A DNA stretch of 64,000 nucleotides from RUG14223 sp051881075 (GCA_051881075.1 JBJEPE010000003.1:31828-95827); one strand, 5' to 3'. Shown: positions 25,909 through 35,677, counted from the first letter of the stretch. Numbers and translations: made by a program. Notes: generated from the letters alone by a model not told the origin.

Positions 25909-27021
25909 ATGACGATATGGTTTTTTGTATTACTGGCTGTCATTGTCTGCTTTGCAATCAGTATAATTTTTTTAATAAGCATGATAAGGCATATCCTGTT
26001 TGCCGATAAGGTATCATCAGGTACAAAGGTTGCCCCTACACTTATATCGTTATTGATAACGGCGGCAATAATATTTATACCGTCCGTTGCCATGTCATCC
26101 GTCAACGGTATAATATGTGTGATTTATCTTGTATTGATATGGGCAATATGTGAACTTGTAGCTTATATAGTAAAAAGATTGACAACTAAGAAGATCAAAA
26201 AGCTATATACCGGTATAGCTGCCCTTGTACTTACAATATCGTACCTATGTTTTGGATGGTATACGGCACATACGGTATGTACTACCGGCTATATAATAGA
26301 TACGGATAAAGAGATAGGTAAGCTCAGAATAATTCAGTTTGCCGATGCTCACATAGGGACGACCTTTGACGGAGACGGCTTTGCCGCATATGTTGACGAA
26401 ATGCAGACTAAAAACCCTGATGTAGTACTCATCACGGGCGATTTTGTAGATGACAGCACCACACGTGAAGATATGTTTAAAAGCTGTGAGGCGCTAAGTA
26501 GATTCAACACAAAGTACGGGGTATTCTTTGCTTACGGCAATCACGATAAGGGATATTACAGCGAAGAAAGCAGGGGTTGGAGCAACGCTGAATTTACACA
26601 GGCACTTAAAGCCGCAGGAGTAACCGTGCTTGAGGACGAGAGTATACTTATAGATGATAGATTTTATATTGTAGGACGTAAAGACTACTCAGAAGAACAG
26701 AAGGGCAACCACTGCATGAGTATGGCAGAGCTTACTGACGGTTTGGACAGCAGTAAGTACATAATCGTTATGGATCATCAACCGCACGATTATGACGCAC
26801 AGGCTAATAGCAAAACAGACCTTGTGCTATCCGGTCACACTCACGGCGGACAGCTTTTGCCTATCAATTATGTAGGCGAGTGGACAGGCGTTAATTGCCG
26901 CACATATGGATATGAGAAGCGCAACAACACCGAGTTTATAGTAACCTCAGGTATAAGCGACTGGGAGATCAAGTTTAAAACGGGTTGTATATCAGAGTAT
27001 GTTGTAATAGATGTAGAGTAA
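25909..27021 (+). CDS. membrane-anchored metallophosphoesterase
   Basis: A 370-residue protein with three or four N-terminal membrane helices (~1-130) and a calcineurin-like phosphoesterase domain. All metal motifs are present: F-A-D-A-H-I-G, G-D-F-V-D-D, G-N-H-D-K, then M-D-H-Q-P and S-G-H-T-H-G-G-Q. The catalytic part lies on the outer face. The closest familiar type is YkuE-like, whose substrates are lipid or nucleotide phosphoesters; the substrate here is unknown. Confidence 0.9.
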   Translation: MTIWFFVLLAVIVCFAISIIFLISMIRHILFADKVSSGTKVAPTLISLLITAAIIFIPSVAMSSVNGIICVIYLVLIWAICELVAYIVKRLTTKKIKKLYTGIAALVLTISYLCFGWYTAHTVCTTGYIIDTDKEIGKLRIIQFADAHIGTTFDGDGFAAYVDEMQTKNPDVVLITGDFVDDSTTREDMFKSCEALSRFNTKYGVFFAYGNHDKGYYSEESRGWSNAEFTQALKAAGVTVLEDESILIDDRFYIVGRKDYSEEQKGNHCMSMAELTDGLDSSKYIIVMDHQPHDYDAQANSKTDLVLSGHTHGGQLLPINYVGEWTGVNCRTYGYEKRNNTEFIVTSGISDWEIKFKTGCISEYVVIDVE

Positions 27022-27027
27022 CCGACA

Positions 27028-27062
27028 AATGCCGTTGCATTTTGATGTGCAGCGGCATTAAT
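27028..27062 (+). terminator. probable terminator hairpin
   Basis: A 12-bp stem (AATGCCGTTGCA / TGCAGCGGCATT, one G-U pair) follows the metallophosphoesterase. Only a weak T-run comes after it. A second hairpin (GCGTAGAG / CTCTACGC) lies at about 27078-27109. Confidence 0.5.
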
Positions 27063-27171
27063 TGTAATATTCTACCGTGCGTAGAGATAGATTTTATGCC
27101 ACTCTACGCCCTGTGGGTGTTATTCTGTATGGTTTTATAGTATATTAAGCTTAAGAGGAGGGGGTAAAATA

Positions 27172-27783
27172 ATGGATCAAATCAAAATAGGTAAGTTCAT
27201 TGCCACTGTGCGAAAGGGAAAAAGCTTAACACAGCGTCAGCTTGCGGATAATATAGGGGTAAGCGATAAGACGGTATCTAAGTGGGAGTGTGGCAAGGGT
27301 ATGCCTGAGATTTCGTTGATGCTACCGTTATGTAATGCGCTTAATATCAGCGTAAACGAATTACTTACAGGTGAAAGACTTACCGACTCGGAGTATAAAG
27401 AAAGGGCGGAAGAAAATATGATGAACCTGGTAAAAGAAAGAGAAGAGAGTAAGAAAAAAATAATAATTTCATGCGTAGTTGCACTTATATCATTGATATC
27501 ATCCATAACTATTTTTATTGTAGTTGAACTTTTTGAGATGAAAACATCAGCAAAAGTAATTTTGATCTGCATAGGTACTGTAGTACTTTTCGCCGGTATA
27601 ATGGTTGCCTGTGTAATCGACAGAGAGGCAGGGACCTTTGAATGCCGCAAATGCCGTACAAGGTTTGTACCAAGCATGGGAGCATATATAGCAGGCCCGC
27701 ACTCAATAACTACACGGTATCTTAAATGTCCCGAATGCGGAGAATACAGTTACTGCAAAAAACGCCTGACTAAGACTATGTAA
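27172..27783 (+). CDS. XRE-family regulator with membrane helices and zinc ribbon
   Basis: A 203-residue protein in three parts. Residues 1-65 are a Cro/CI-type helix-turn-helix (L-T-Q-R-Q-L-A-D-N-I-G-V-S-D-K-T-V-S-K-W-E). Two hydrophobic segments follow (~95-115 and ~125-148). A C-terminal zinc ribbon has C-R-K-C and C-P-E-C pairs. A strong AGAGGAGGGG site precedes the start. Such HTH-TM-zinc-ribbon proteins are frequent in gut Clostridia; the membrane part may sense envelope state. Target unknown. Confidence 0.85.
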   Translation: MDQIKIGKFIATVRKGKSLTQRQLADNIGVSDKTVSKWECGKGMPEISLMLPLCNALNISVNELLTGERLTDSEYKERAEENMMNLVKEREESKKKIIISCVVALISLISSITIFIVVELFEMKTSAKVILICIGTVVLFAGIMVACVIDREAGTFECRKCRTRFVPSMGAYIAGPHSITTRYLKCPECGEYSYCKKRLTKTM

Positions 27784-27815
27784 CGCCTACATAAATTTTA
27801 TAATAAAAACAATAT

Positions 27816-27863
27816 ATCGCCTTTATCTGTACTTTTATGTACGCATAAGGGCGATAGTTTTTT
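27816..27863. terminator. bidirectional terminator
   Basis: An 11-bp stem (ATCGCCTTTAT / ATAAGGGCGAT, one G-U pair) followed by AGTTTTTTA. It separates the convergent XRE regulator gene and the deoxyribosyltransferase-like gene. Confidence 0.8.
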
Positions 27864-27870
27864 ATGTATT

Positions 27871-28821
27871 TTATTGTACGGTTGCTTCAATTCTGCGTTT
27901 AAGCTTTACTAACAGATCGCTCTGATCTTCCCACACTACCAGCGATTTTTGCGATATATCAAAGTGCGGCCTTGTGTATGTACCGCTGCCGTCAAGAGCT
28001 TCACGCTTACAGCAGCAGATTACCTCTTTACCCAGGCCAAAGCCTATACCTGCCTCATAGTATGCGCCGTTGTTTGGGTATGTAACATCAACAACTAAGA
28101 ATTTGCTGTGCTTTATCTCATATATTATCTCAGGTACTATTTGGTTGTTATGTTCCTTTTCGTCAATTATGCGTGGTTCATAACCGCTTTCGGCTATAGC
28201 TTTTTTAAACGTTTCTCGTATGTTTTTTAATTCTTCGATATTCGCAAAGCTCATTGCGATGAACGCCTGCTTAAGGTCATCGTTTTTCTTTATCAGTTCC
28301 TCAGCCTTAAGCCAGCCGCTTGCAGATATGGTGTAATTGTTTGAATCTATGGCACGCAGATATCCAAGCTCTGTCATAATTATAAAGATTTCTTTACGAA
28401 ACGTGAGCCTTGACAAAATGGGTCTGGCTACAGAGTAAACCCTGAAAATCTTTTCATAATCATAAAATCGGGTAAGATTTATAAGCGAGCGATTTACTAA
28501 GTCAAGCGTTGCGGTAGGGTAAAGCTTCAGCTTGCTATATAAATTGACATAGCCCTTTTCTTCATAATCGGTTTCGTTGCAGTAAAAAGTTAATACATCT
28601 GCATCATCCTTGTTGATTTTCGGCTTTAATAATTGTTCTACTACCAAATCCAGCAATTCTTCTCTGTTTGGTGAAGCAAGTATAGATTCATCGGCTAATC
28701 TGAATGTCCTGTCAAGCGTTTTACAATAGTATTCGGTATAAAAATCATCCTTGCCCTTAATTTCACAGCGTGATGTCTGACCGCATAACGGGCAACGGTA
28801 GGTTTCGTTTGTTTCTGACAT
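27871..28821 (-). CDS. zinc-finger protein with nucleoside 2-deoxyribosyltransferase-like domain
   Basis: A 316-residue protein starting MSETNETYRC at 28821, four bases behind AGGGGTGG; the frame is open further upstream but without a better site. Cys10, Cys13, Cys19 and Cys33 form a candidate zinc finger. A helical middle (~50-180) follows. The C-terminal domain (~185-316) reads Q-A-F-I-A-M-S-F, F-K-K-A-I-A-E-S-G-Y-E-P, I-I-Y-E-I-K-H-S-K-F-L-V-V-D-V-T-Y-P-N-N-G-A-Y-Y-E-A-G. This is the pattern of nucleoside 2-deoxyribosyltransferase-like folds, with Glu256 as the likely nucleophile position. Such folds, like TIR domains, can cleave nucleosides or NAD. It diverges from the giant HEPN-helicase gene. 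Confidence 0.8.
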   Translation of the reverse strand: MSETNETYRCPLCGQTSRCEIKGKDDFYTEYYCKTLDRTFRLADESILASPNREELLDLVVEQLLKPKINKDDADVLTFYCNETDYEEKGYVNLYSKLKLYPTATLDLVNRSLINLTRFYDYEKIFRVYSVARPILSRLTFRKEIFIIMTELGYLRAIDSNNYTISASGWLKAEELIKKNDDLKQAFIAMSFANIEELKNIRETFKKAIAESGYEPRIIDEKEHNNQIVPEIIYEIKHSKFLVVDVTYPNNGAYYEAGIGFGLGKEVICCCKREALDGSGTYTRPHFDISQKSLVVWEDQSDLLVKLKRRIEATVQ

Positions 28822-28852
28822 TAAACCACCCCTAAAAGATTTTATAATAAAT

Positions 28853-28881
28853 ATTTTAATTGCAATTTGCATTAAAGTCAA
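28853..28881 (-). promoter_or_regulatory. promoter of the deoxyribosyltransferase-like gene
   Basis: On the minus strand TTGACT (28876-28881) and TAAAAT (28853-28858) are separated by 17 bases, about 30 bases before the start codon. Confidence 0.65.
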
Positions 28882-28994
28882 TATCCAATCAATTTTACAA
28901 ATGATTTACCGTTATAAATTGATACGTTTCGTCACTCTAAGCAGCTAAACAGTTGATATTATGTAAATACAGTTATAGTAATTTGGATTTACCC

Positions 28995-29023
28995 TTGCAT
29001 AATTCTGTCTTTTAAGATACAAT
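28995..29023 (+). promoter_or_regulatory. promoter of the HEPN-helicase gene
   Basis: TTGCAT and TACAAT are separated by 17 bases. The predicted transcript start (~29030) leaves a ~55-nt leader to ATG 29085, which supports that start over the in-frame GTG at 29046. Confidence 0.5.
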
Positions 29024-29084
29024 TATATTAATATAATGGGTTATAGTGTCTTATTACTTTATAAGAGATGAGGGATTTGATAAA

Positions 29085-32000
29085 ATGACGTCAAACTTTG
29101 AGTTTCTATCGAAATATTGGAGCGACCTGTCAGAGATAGGCAAGGCGGCAGAGGCGTATTTGTATACAGACGCAAATGCCTGTATCTATAAGCTTGGTCT
29201 GCTTAGTGAATGTATAGTCACAAAGATATGCGGCTTTGAGGGTGTTGACATTACACCGGAGATGAGCCATGCTGACCGCATACGCACACTTAAATACAGG
29301 GGCGTATTGCCTAAAAATATAGACGACATACTGTTTTTATTGCGCAAAGCACGCAACGATGCCGTACATACGGGCGAGGCCTCGTTTGAAAAATCCAAGG
29401 CGCTGCTGCGTATGGCATTTAATCTTTGTAACTGGTTTATGGAGGTTTACGGAGATTGGAGCTTTACTGCGGCCAAGTTCGTAATGCCTGAGGATAATTC
29501 TTTACGGGAGGACTATGAAGAACGGCTCAGGGTACAGGAGGAAAAGATTAAAGAGCTTACACAGGCAATAGAGTCCGTAAAGACTGCGGCGTCTGACGTA
29601 AGCAAAGAGGAAAGAGCACAAAGGGCAACAGATGTATCAGCTAAGCTGGAGCTTACTGAGGAAGAGGAAAAGTACATCGTAAGCGAGCCTGTAAGAATGG
29701 ATATTGCCGTTATCCCCGTTATAAATTACGCATTACAGCAAAACAAGGTACCTGTTATACAGGGGATATCCATTATAAACAAGTCAGATAATGCTATAGA
29801 GAACGCAGAGCTTAATATCGTATCCCCACAAAATCTGTGTGAACCGTATAGCTTAAAGATAGATTATATCCCTGCCAATAAAACCTATAAAATTAAAGAT
29901 GTAAAATTGCAGATAAACAGTGATCTTACCGCATCTATCACAGAGAAAATAAGCGGCAGTCTTGCGATTGCTCTTTCTGACGAGAGCGGAATACTGACAC
30001 GTGACAATGTTGATATTACCGTACTGCCCTTTGACCAATGGCACGGATACGGCATTTATCCCGAATTACTCACAGCATTTGTTACGCCTAATCACCCGAT
30101 AATCTCACGTATAATTACACGTGCGGCAGAGTTAATGCAGCAATGGACGGGCGACCCGTCTATGGACGCATACTTTTCACAGGATGCCAACAGGGTGCTT
30201 AAACAGGCGGCGGCCATATTCGGCGCAATAAAAGAAGAAAATATTGTATATTGCGTAAACCCTGCAAGCTTTGAACAGGTAGGACAGCGTGTCCGACTAT
30301 GTGATACGGTATTACAGCAGAAAATAGGTAACTGTCTTGACCTTACGCTTTTATACGCATCATGTCTTGAGGCAGTGGGACTGCACCCGATAATGATAAT
30401 TGCACATAAGCATATATTCAGCGGAGTTTGGCTTGATGCCCTTTCGTTTCCTGAATCAATACAGGATGACCCAAGCGTTATTACCAAACGGCTTGCGTCA
30501 GGTGTAAATGAGATAGCAGTAGCCGAAACCACACTTGCCGTTAAAGGCAGTAATGCGGATTTTGATGCCGCACGTGCCGCCGCAGAGCAGAAGCTTATAG
30601 GCACAGACCCAATCGAGTGTATTATAGACGTACACAGGGCAAGGCTCAGCGGCATATCACCTCTGCCACAGCGAGTATATAATGAAAACGGCTGGTATAT
30701 AAATGCGGATAAAAATGAAAAATCAGAGATTTCTGCTCCCAAGGCCATTGACGGTGCTATGGATGTTACCGCCGATATGCAGGAAAATAACGCAACTAAA
30801 ATATTGCAATGGGAGCGCAAGCTTCTTGACTTGGGACTTCGCAATAACCTTATTAATTTAAGATTATCAAAGACACTTGTACCGATTATTTCATCATCGC
30901 TGGAAGAGCTGGAGGATGCGCTCGTAAGCGGCAGTGACTTTTCGGTACTGCCTAAACCGACTGATTGGCGTTCGCCGTCTGACGGTATAGACTTTGAGTT
31001 AATGCACGACTTGGGTCAGTATGAAAATGTAATAAAATCAGAATTTGCAAATAAACGTTTACGCTCCGTACTTACTGAGGGCGAACTTTCAAAAACGATG
31101 AAGGAGCTGTACCGAACAGCAAAAACATCACTTGAAGAAAACGGCGCAAACACGCTGTACCTTGCGCTCGGACTATTGCGCTGGTATGAGAATGCACGCA
31201 GTACAAAGCCTAGATATGCGCCTATTGTGCTTATTCCGGTTGATATAGTGCGTAAAGCCGCAAATCAGGGTTATGTAATACGTCTGCGAGACGATGACCC
31301 ACAGATGAACATAACCATACTTGAAAAGATAAAGCAGGACTTCGACATAACGGTATCGGGGCTTGACCCATTGCCTACCGATGAACACGGCATAGATATA
31401 CGCAAGGTGTTCACAATACTGCGTAAGACCATAATGGGGCAGGCTCGTTGGGATGTATTGGAGTCCGCATACCTTGGAGTATTCTCATTCTCACAGTTTG
31501 TAATGTGGAATGACCTGCGAAATCGCAAGGATGATTTAATTAAAAATAAAGTAGTTAAAAGCTTGACAGAAGGCAAATTAAGCTGGGACGCTGAACCTAT
31601 GAATATAGGTGACCGTGTATCCGAGGACGGTGTTCTTCTGCCTATGTCCGCCGATGCCTCACAGCTTTACGCCATACGTTCATCATGTGAGGGACAAAGC
31701 TTTGTTCTGCACGGGCCGCCGGGTACAGGTAAATCACAAACCATAACGTCACTTATAGCAAACGCACTTGCACAGGGTAAATCCGTTTTATTTGTAGCCG
31801 AGAAAATGGCGGCGCTTGAGGTAGTACAGAAGCGACTTGACAATATAGGGATAGGCAGATTTTGTCTTGAGCTTCATTCCAATAAATCCAAGAAAAAGGA
31901 TGTGCTTGAACAGCTCCGCAGGGCAATGGAGGTAACACGTAATCAGACCCCCGCACAATATGCGCAAAAGGCGGAGCAAATATCCAAAATGCGTAAAGAG

Positions 32001-35000
32001 CTTGACTGCTACTCCCAGCAGCTTCACCGTACGCTTAAAAGCGGATATACTCTTTTTGATCTAATAAACGAATACGAGGATTATAGAAATGCCGAGAACA
32101 TACCTGCATTTGCACGCAGCTATGTTAAGGAGCTTACCAAAGAAAATCTTGATGAGCATACTGTAGTGTTAGAGCGTATGACGGCGGCAGGCAGAGCGAT
32201 AGGCCATCCGCACGGTCATCCGCTTTCCGCTATAGGTGTTACGCAGTATTCACAGCAAATAAGAGCCGAATTACCGGAGAGAATAAGAACATACAGGGTG
32301 GCACTTTCAGATGCTTCAGAGCCGGTTGCGGCATTCTCATCGTCAATAGGTATAGGTAATATAAGCACATTTGAAGAGCTTGCACGGCTTAAGAATATTG
32401 CCGACGAATTTGCATTGTGGTACACGTTCCCTCAGTCTTGGGCAAGGTCACATAACCTTAGCAAGCTGCTTATTGATATAGAAGAAACGGCAGACCATTT
32501 TATTAAAGCGCAGGAATTATATAATAATATACGTCAGACATGGACAGACGCTATATTATTACAGAATATTGAACCCTTGCTCAATGAATATAACAGCGCC
32601 ATGTCAAAGTGGGTATTGCCAAAGACGCTTGGCATAAATAAGCTGCTTAAAAAGCTGACCCCATATCTGTCAGGCAAAAGTAAGGCCGACCTTAAGCCTG
32701 TTTTGGGTAAAGAGCTTATGGATTTGCATAGCTATCAGACAGAGCTTAAAACCGCTAACAATATGCTGGGCGGCTGTAGCGGAGATATGGGCGATCTGTA
32801 CAGGGGCAGTAATACTGATTGGCAAGAGGTCAAACGCCTTGCATCACAGGCAAGACAGAGTAATACAGTACTCAAAGAGCTTACCTCTGATGAAAGCGTA
32901 CGCATAAATTACTGTGCATTGCCTTCTCTTAAAGGTTACATTGAGTATATCATTAATAAGTATCCTGCCTTAACTCAGGCAAGAGAGCGTTGCCGCAGTA
33001 TGCTACAGCTAGCGGATGGCGACTTTACCTTGAACTGGATAAATGACCAAATAACCGTTTGCGATAATATACTGACAGGCGCAGAAATGATAAAGGAATG
33101 GATAACCTTTAACAATACCGCACAAGAGGCGGAAAGCTTAGGCTTAGGCGCTGTAGTGGATGCCTACAAGGGCGGTATATCCCATAATAATATAATACCC
33201 GCATATAAAAAGTCGATACTTTCTGCACTCATTATAATTACAATAGACGAAAACAACACGCTTAATTCATTCTCAGGGCCTGTATTCAATGAGAAGATAG
33301 AACAGTACAAGCGCATAGATAAAGAGCTTGTAGTCTTAGCACAAAGAGAGATATTCTGCCGCTTGGCAAGCAAAATACCTGACTTTACCGGTGAGGCCGC
33401 ACATTCATCAGAGCTTGGTATTCTTCAAAGGATGATAAAAAGCAATGGCAGAGGAACAAGCATACGTAAGCTGTTTGAGAGCATACCTGGTTTGCTCTCT
33501 CGTCTATGCCCATGTATGCTTATGAGCCCTATCTCTGCGGCACAGTACTTAGACCCTAAGCGTGAACCGTTTGATATAGTGGTATTCGATGAAGCTTCAC
33601 AGTTACCTACCTGTAAGGCGGTAGGTGTGCTTGCCCGCGGTAAAAATGCCGTAATAGTGGGTGACCCCAAGCAGATGCCTCCTACATCGTTCTTTGCGAC
33701 AAATACGGTTGATGAAGATAACCTTGATATAGAGGATCTTGAAAGCATACTTGACGACTGTCTGGCAATAGGTATGCCGCAGACGCATCTGTTGTGGCAT
33801 TACAGAAGCCGTCATGAAAGCCTGATAGCCTTCAGTAACAATCAATTCTATGAAAACAAGCTATATACATTCCCGTCAGTAAATGACAGAGAATCTAAGG
33901 TATCGCTTGTTCATGTTGACGGCGTGTTTGAGCGTGGCAAGTCACGTAAAAATCAGGCAGAAGCTGAGGCAGTAGTGTCCGAGATAAAGCGCAGATGTCA
34001 TGATAAAGAGCTTTCAAAGCAGAGCTTAGGAGTAGTAACCTTTAATATTTCACAGCAGAATGTCATTGATGACCTGCTTAATGAGGCCTGTGAGTCTGAC
34101 AGTCAACTTGAAAAGTGGGTATATAACACGGATGAACCTGTATTTATCAAAAATCTTGAAAACGTACAGGGTGATGAAAGAGATGTTATATTATTCTCTA
34201 TCGGCTTTGGCCCTGATGAAAACGGTAAGGTATATATGAATTTCGGCCCGTTGAACCGTGACGGCGGTTGGCGCAGGCTAAACGTTGCCGTTTCACGTGC
34301 AAGGTGTGAGATGATGGTATTCTCAACGCTTACCGCCGATCAGATAAATCTTTCAAAAACAAACTCCGAGGGCGTAGCCGCACTAAAGGCATTTCTCAGC
34401 TATGCCTCGGGTAAAGAGCTTACATTAGATGAAAACGCCTCTGAACAGTATAAAAATATTAAAGAGGGCATAGCCAGAGCCATATGTAAGTCATTGCAGG
34501 ATGAGGGCTATAGTACCGATATATCCGTAGGACATTCCGAGTACCGTATAGATATAGGCGTTATAGATCCCGATGATCCGCAAAAATATATTCTTGGCAT
34601 TTTGCTTGACGGCGCAAGCTACGGTACATCCAAGACAACCAGAGATCGTGAAATAGCGCAAATAAGCGTGTTAAACGGACTTGGATGGAATATACTGCGT
34701 GTATGGACTATGGATTGGTGGGACAACAGTCAAAAGGAAATTAAGCGAATTATTAATAAATTGCATGAGTTACAGGACGCAAAGTCAGCGGTAAAGCCTG
34801 ACGAAGATAAGCCTGAGCAACCGGCACAGTCGATTGAGGATGATACCGATAAATCAAGTGCGCAGGTAATATTAAATTCGCCGCAGCTGAAAACTCAGCA
34901 GGATATTAAAGCAAAAACGGTTAAGAAGTATAATGTAACTTTCCTGCCAAAGTACTCGACACAGATAGAAAATACCATAGGTCAGGAGGCCTTTGTTAAG

Positions 35001-35516
35001 CGCAGTGTGGATGATGTAATAGAGAACGAAGCTCCTATAACGCAGGAATTGCTCACACGCAGGCTTGTGCCAAGCTTGGGTTTTGCGCATAGCGGAGCTA
35101 AGATACAGGCATATCTGTCATGGGTATATGATAATATGCACTTAAAGACAACCATCGCCAACGGTCAGACGTTATATTGGAGTAATTTGCAAAATCCCGA
35201 TGAGTATTACCAGTTCCGTGCAAGCGGTGACGATATGCACAAAAGAGAATCTAAGGACGTACCGTTGCCTGAGGCTGTAAATGCAGTATGCTGTGCGCTA
35301 TATAAGCAGATAGGTCTTTCACAGGATGACCTTATACGTGAAGCCGCTAAGCTTATGGGATATACAAGGCTTGGCAGTATAGTTACGGCATTGTTTAAGT
35401 CTGCTATTGATGCTGCACAGGCACAGGGCAAGATCGAGCAAAGCGTCAACGGCAATTATAAGCTTACAGATGCTTTTTTGCCGATTGCTGAAAGGCTGGA
35501 CGTAAACTTTGAGTAA
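29085..35516 (+). CDS. giant HEPN / DUF4011 / SF1 helicase / Vsr-like nuclease / DUF3320 protein
   Basis: A 2143-residue protein starting MTSNFEFLSKYW, as in DUF4145-type proteins. Domains in order: HEPN-like (~1-130) with the R-N-D-A-V-H motif (Arg90-His95, the Rx4-6H RNase signature); a coiled stretch; a region with papain/transglutaminase-like spacing (G-N-C417-L-D and H443-I-F-S-G-V-W); DUF4011 (~580-650, W-E-R-K-L-L-D-L-G-L-R-N-N-L); a superfamily 1 helicase with Walker A G-P-P-G-T-G-K-S (Lys883), D1502-E-A-S, W-H-Y-R-S-R and V-S-R-A-R (1736-1740), interrupted by a long insert; a Vsr/MTES_1575-like endonuclease (Y-R-I-D-I-G-V, I-L-L-D-G, then L-G-W-N-I-L-R-V-W-T); and DUF3320. COG1112-type helicase-nucleases are recurrent in defence islands. 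ATP use is well supported; nuclease activities are inferred. Confidence 0.93.
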   Translation: MTSNFEFLSKYWSDLSEIGKAAEAYLYTDANACIYKLGLLSECIVTKICGFEGVDITPEMSHADRIRTLKYRGVLPKNIDDILFLLRKARNDAVHTGEASFEKSKALLRMAFNLCNWFMEVYGDWSFTAAKFVMPEDNSLREDYEERLRVQEEKIKELTQAIESVKTAASDVSKEERAQRATDVSAKLELTEEEEKYIVSEPVRMDIAVIPVINYALQQNKVPVIQGISIINKSDNAIENAELNIVSPQNLCEPYSLKIDYIPANKTYKIKDVKLQINSDLTASITEKISGSLAIALSDESGILTRDNVDITVLPFDQWHGYGIYPELLTAFVTPNHPIISRIITRAAELMQQWTGDPSMDAYFSQDANRVLKQAAAIFGAIKEENIVYCVNPASFEQVGQRVRLCDTVLQQKIGNCLDLTLLYASCLEAVGLHPIMIIAHKHIFSGVWLDALSFPESIQDDPSVITKRLASGVNEIAVAETTLAVKGSNADFDAARAAAEQKLIGTDPIECIIDVHRARLSGISPLPQRVYNENGWYINADKNEKSEISAPKAIDGAMDVTADMQENNATKILQWERKLLDLGLRNNLINLRLSKTLVPIISSSLEELEDALVSGSDFSVLPKPTDWRSPSDGIDFELMHDLGQYENVIKSEFANKRLRSVLTEGELSKTMKELYRTAKTSLEENGANTLYLALGLLRWYENARSTKPRYAPIVLIPVDIVRKAANQGYVIRLRDDDPQMNITILEKIKQDFDITVSGLDPLPTDEHGIDIRKVFTILRKTIMGQARWDVLESAYLGVFSFSQFVMWNDLRNRKDDLIKNKVVKSLTEGKLSWDAEPMNIGDRVSEDGVLLPMSADASQLYAIRSSCEGQSFVLHGPPGTGKSQTITSLIANALAQGKSVLFVAEKMAALEVVQKRLDNIGIGRFCLELHSNKSKKKDVLEQLRRAMEVTRNQTPAQYAQKAEQISKMRKELDCYSQQLHRTLKSGYTLFDLINEYEDYRNAENIPAFARSYVKELTKENLDEHTVVLERMTAAGRAIGHPHGHPLSAIGVTQYSQQIRAELPERIRTYRVALSDASEPVAAFSSSIGIGNISTFEELARLKNIADEFALWYTFPQSWARSHNLSKLLIDIEETADHFIKAQELYNNIRQTWTDAILLQNIEPLLNEYNSAMSKWVLPKTLGINKLLKKLTPYLSGKSKADLKPVLGKELMDLHSYQTELKTANNMLGGCSGDMGDLYRGSNTDWQEVKRLASQARQSNTVLKELTSDESVRINYCALPSLKGYIEYIINKYPALTQARERCRSMLQLADGDFTLNWINDQITVCDNILTGAEMIKEWITFNNTAQEAESLGLGAVVDAYKGGISHNNIIPAYKKSILSALIIITIDENNTLNSFSGPVFNEKIEQYKRIDKELVVLAQREIFCRLASKIPDFTGEAAHSSELGILQRMIKSNGRGTSIRKLFESIPGLLSRLCPCMLMSPISAAQYLDPKREPFDIVVFDEASQLPTCKAVGVLARGKNAVIVGDPKQMPPTSFFATNTVDEDNLDIEDLESILDDCLAIGMPQTHLLWHYRSRHESLIAFSNNQFYENKLYTFPSVNDRESKVSLVHVDGVFERGKSRKNQAEAEAVVSEIKRRCHDKELSKQSLGVVTFNISQQNVIDDLLNEACESDSQLEKWVYNTDEPVFIKNLENVQGDERDVILFSIGFGPDENGKVYMNFGPLNRDGGWRRLNVAVSRARCEMMVFSTLTADQINLSKTNSEGVAALKAFLSYASGKELTLDENASEQYKNIKEGIARAICKSLQDEGYSTDISVGHSEYRIDIGVIDPDDPQKYILGILLDGASYGTSKTTRDREIAQISVLNGLGWNILRVWTMDWWDNSQKEIKRIINKLHELQDAKSAVKPDEDKPEQPAQSIEDDTDKSSAQVILNSPQLKTQQDIKAKTVKKYNVTFLPKYSTQIENTIGQEAFVKRSVDDVIENEAPITQELLTRRLVPSLGFAHSGAKIQAYLSWVYDNMHLKTTIANGQTLYWSNLQNPDEYYQFRASGDDMHKRESKDVPLPEAVNAVCCALYKQIGLSQDDLIREAAKLMGYTRLGSIVTALFKSAIDAAQAQGKIEQSVNGNYKLTDAFLPIAERLDVNFE

Positions 35517-35564
35517 TACCGGCTTGTCATATGAGAATAGGTAAAATAAATATAGCACAAAAGG

Positions 35565-35604
35565 AGCTGCCGCAAATGATGAAAGTCATAAGCGGTAGCT
35601 TTTA
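35565..35604 (+). terminator. intrinsic terminator
   Basis: Stem AGCTGCCGC / GCGGTAGCT (9 bp, one G-U) with an 18-nt loop and TTTT, just after the helicase gene. Confidence 0.75.
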
Positions 35605-35648
35605 AATTTATCACTTTAACATATTTTTATAAATATTACTTAACTATG

Positions 35649-35677
35649 TTGACTTTAAAAAAACATAATGATATAAT
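35649..35677 (+). promoter_or_regulatory. promoter of the TetR-ABC operon
   Basis: TTGACT and TATAAT are separated by 17 bases, 48 bases before the TetR start codon. A palindrome begins at the -10 box. Confidence 0.8.
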
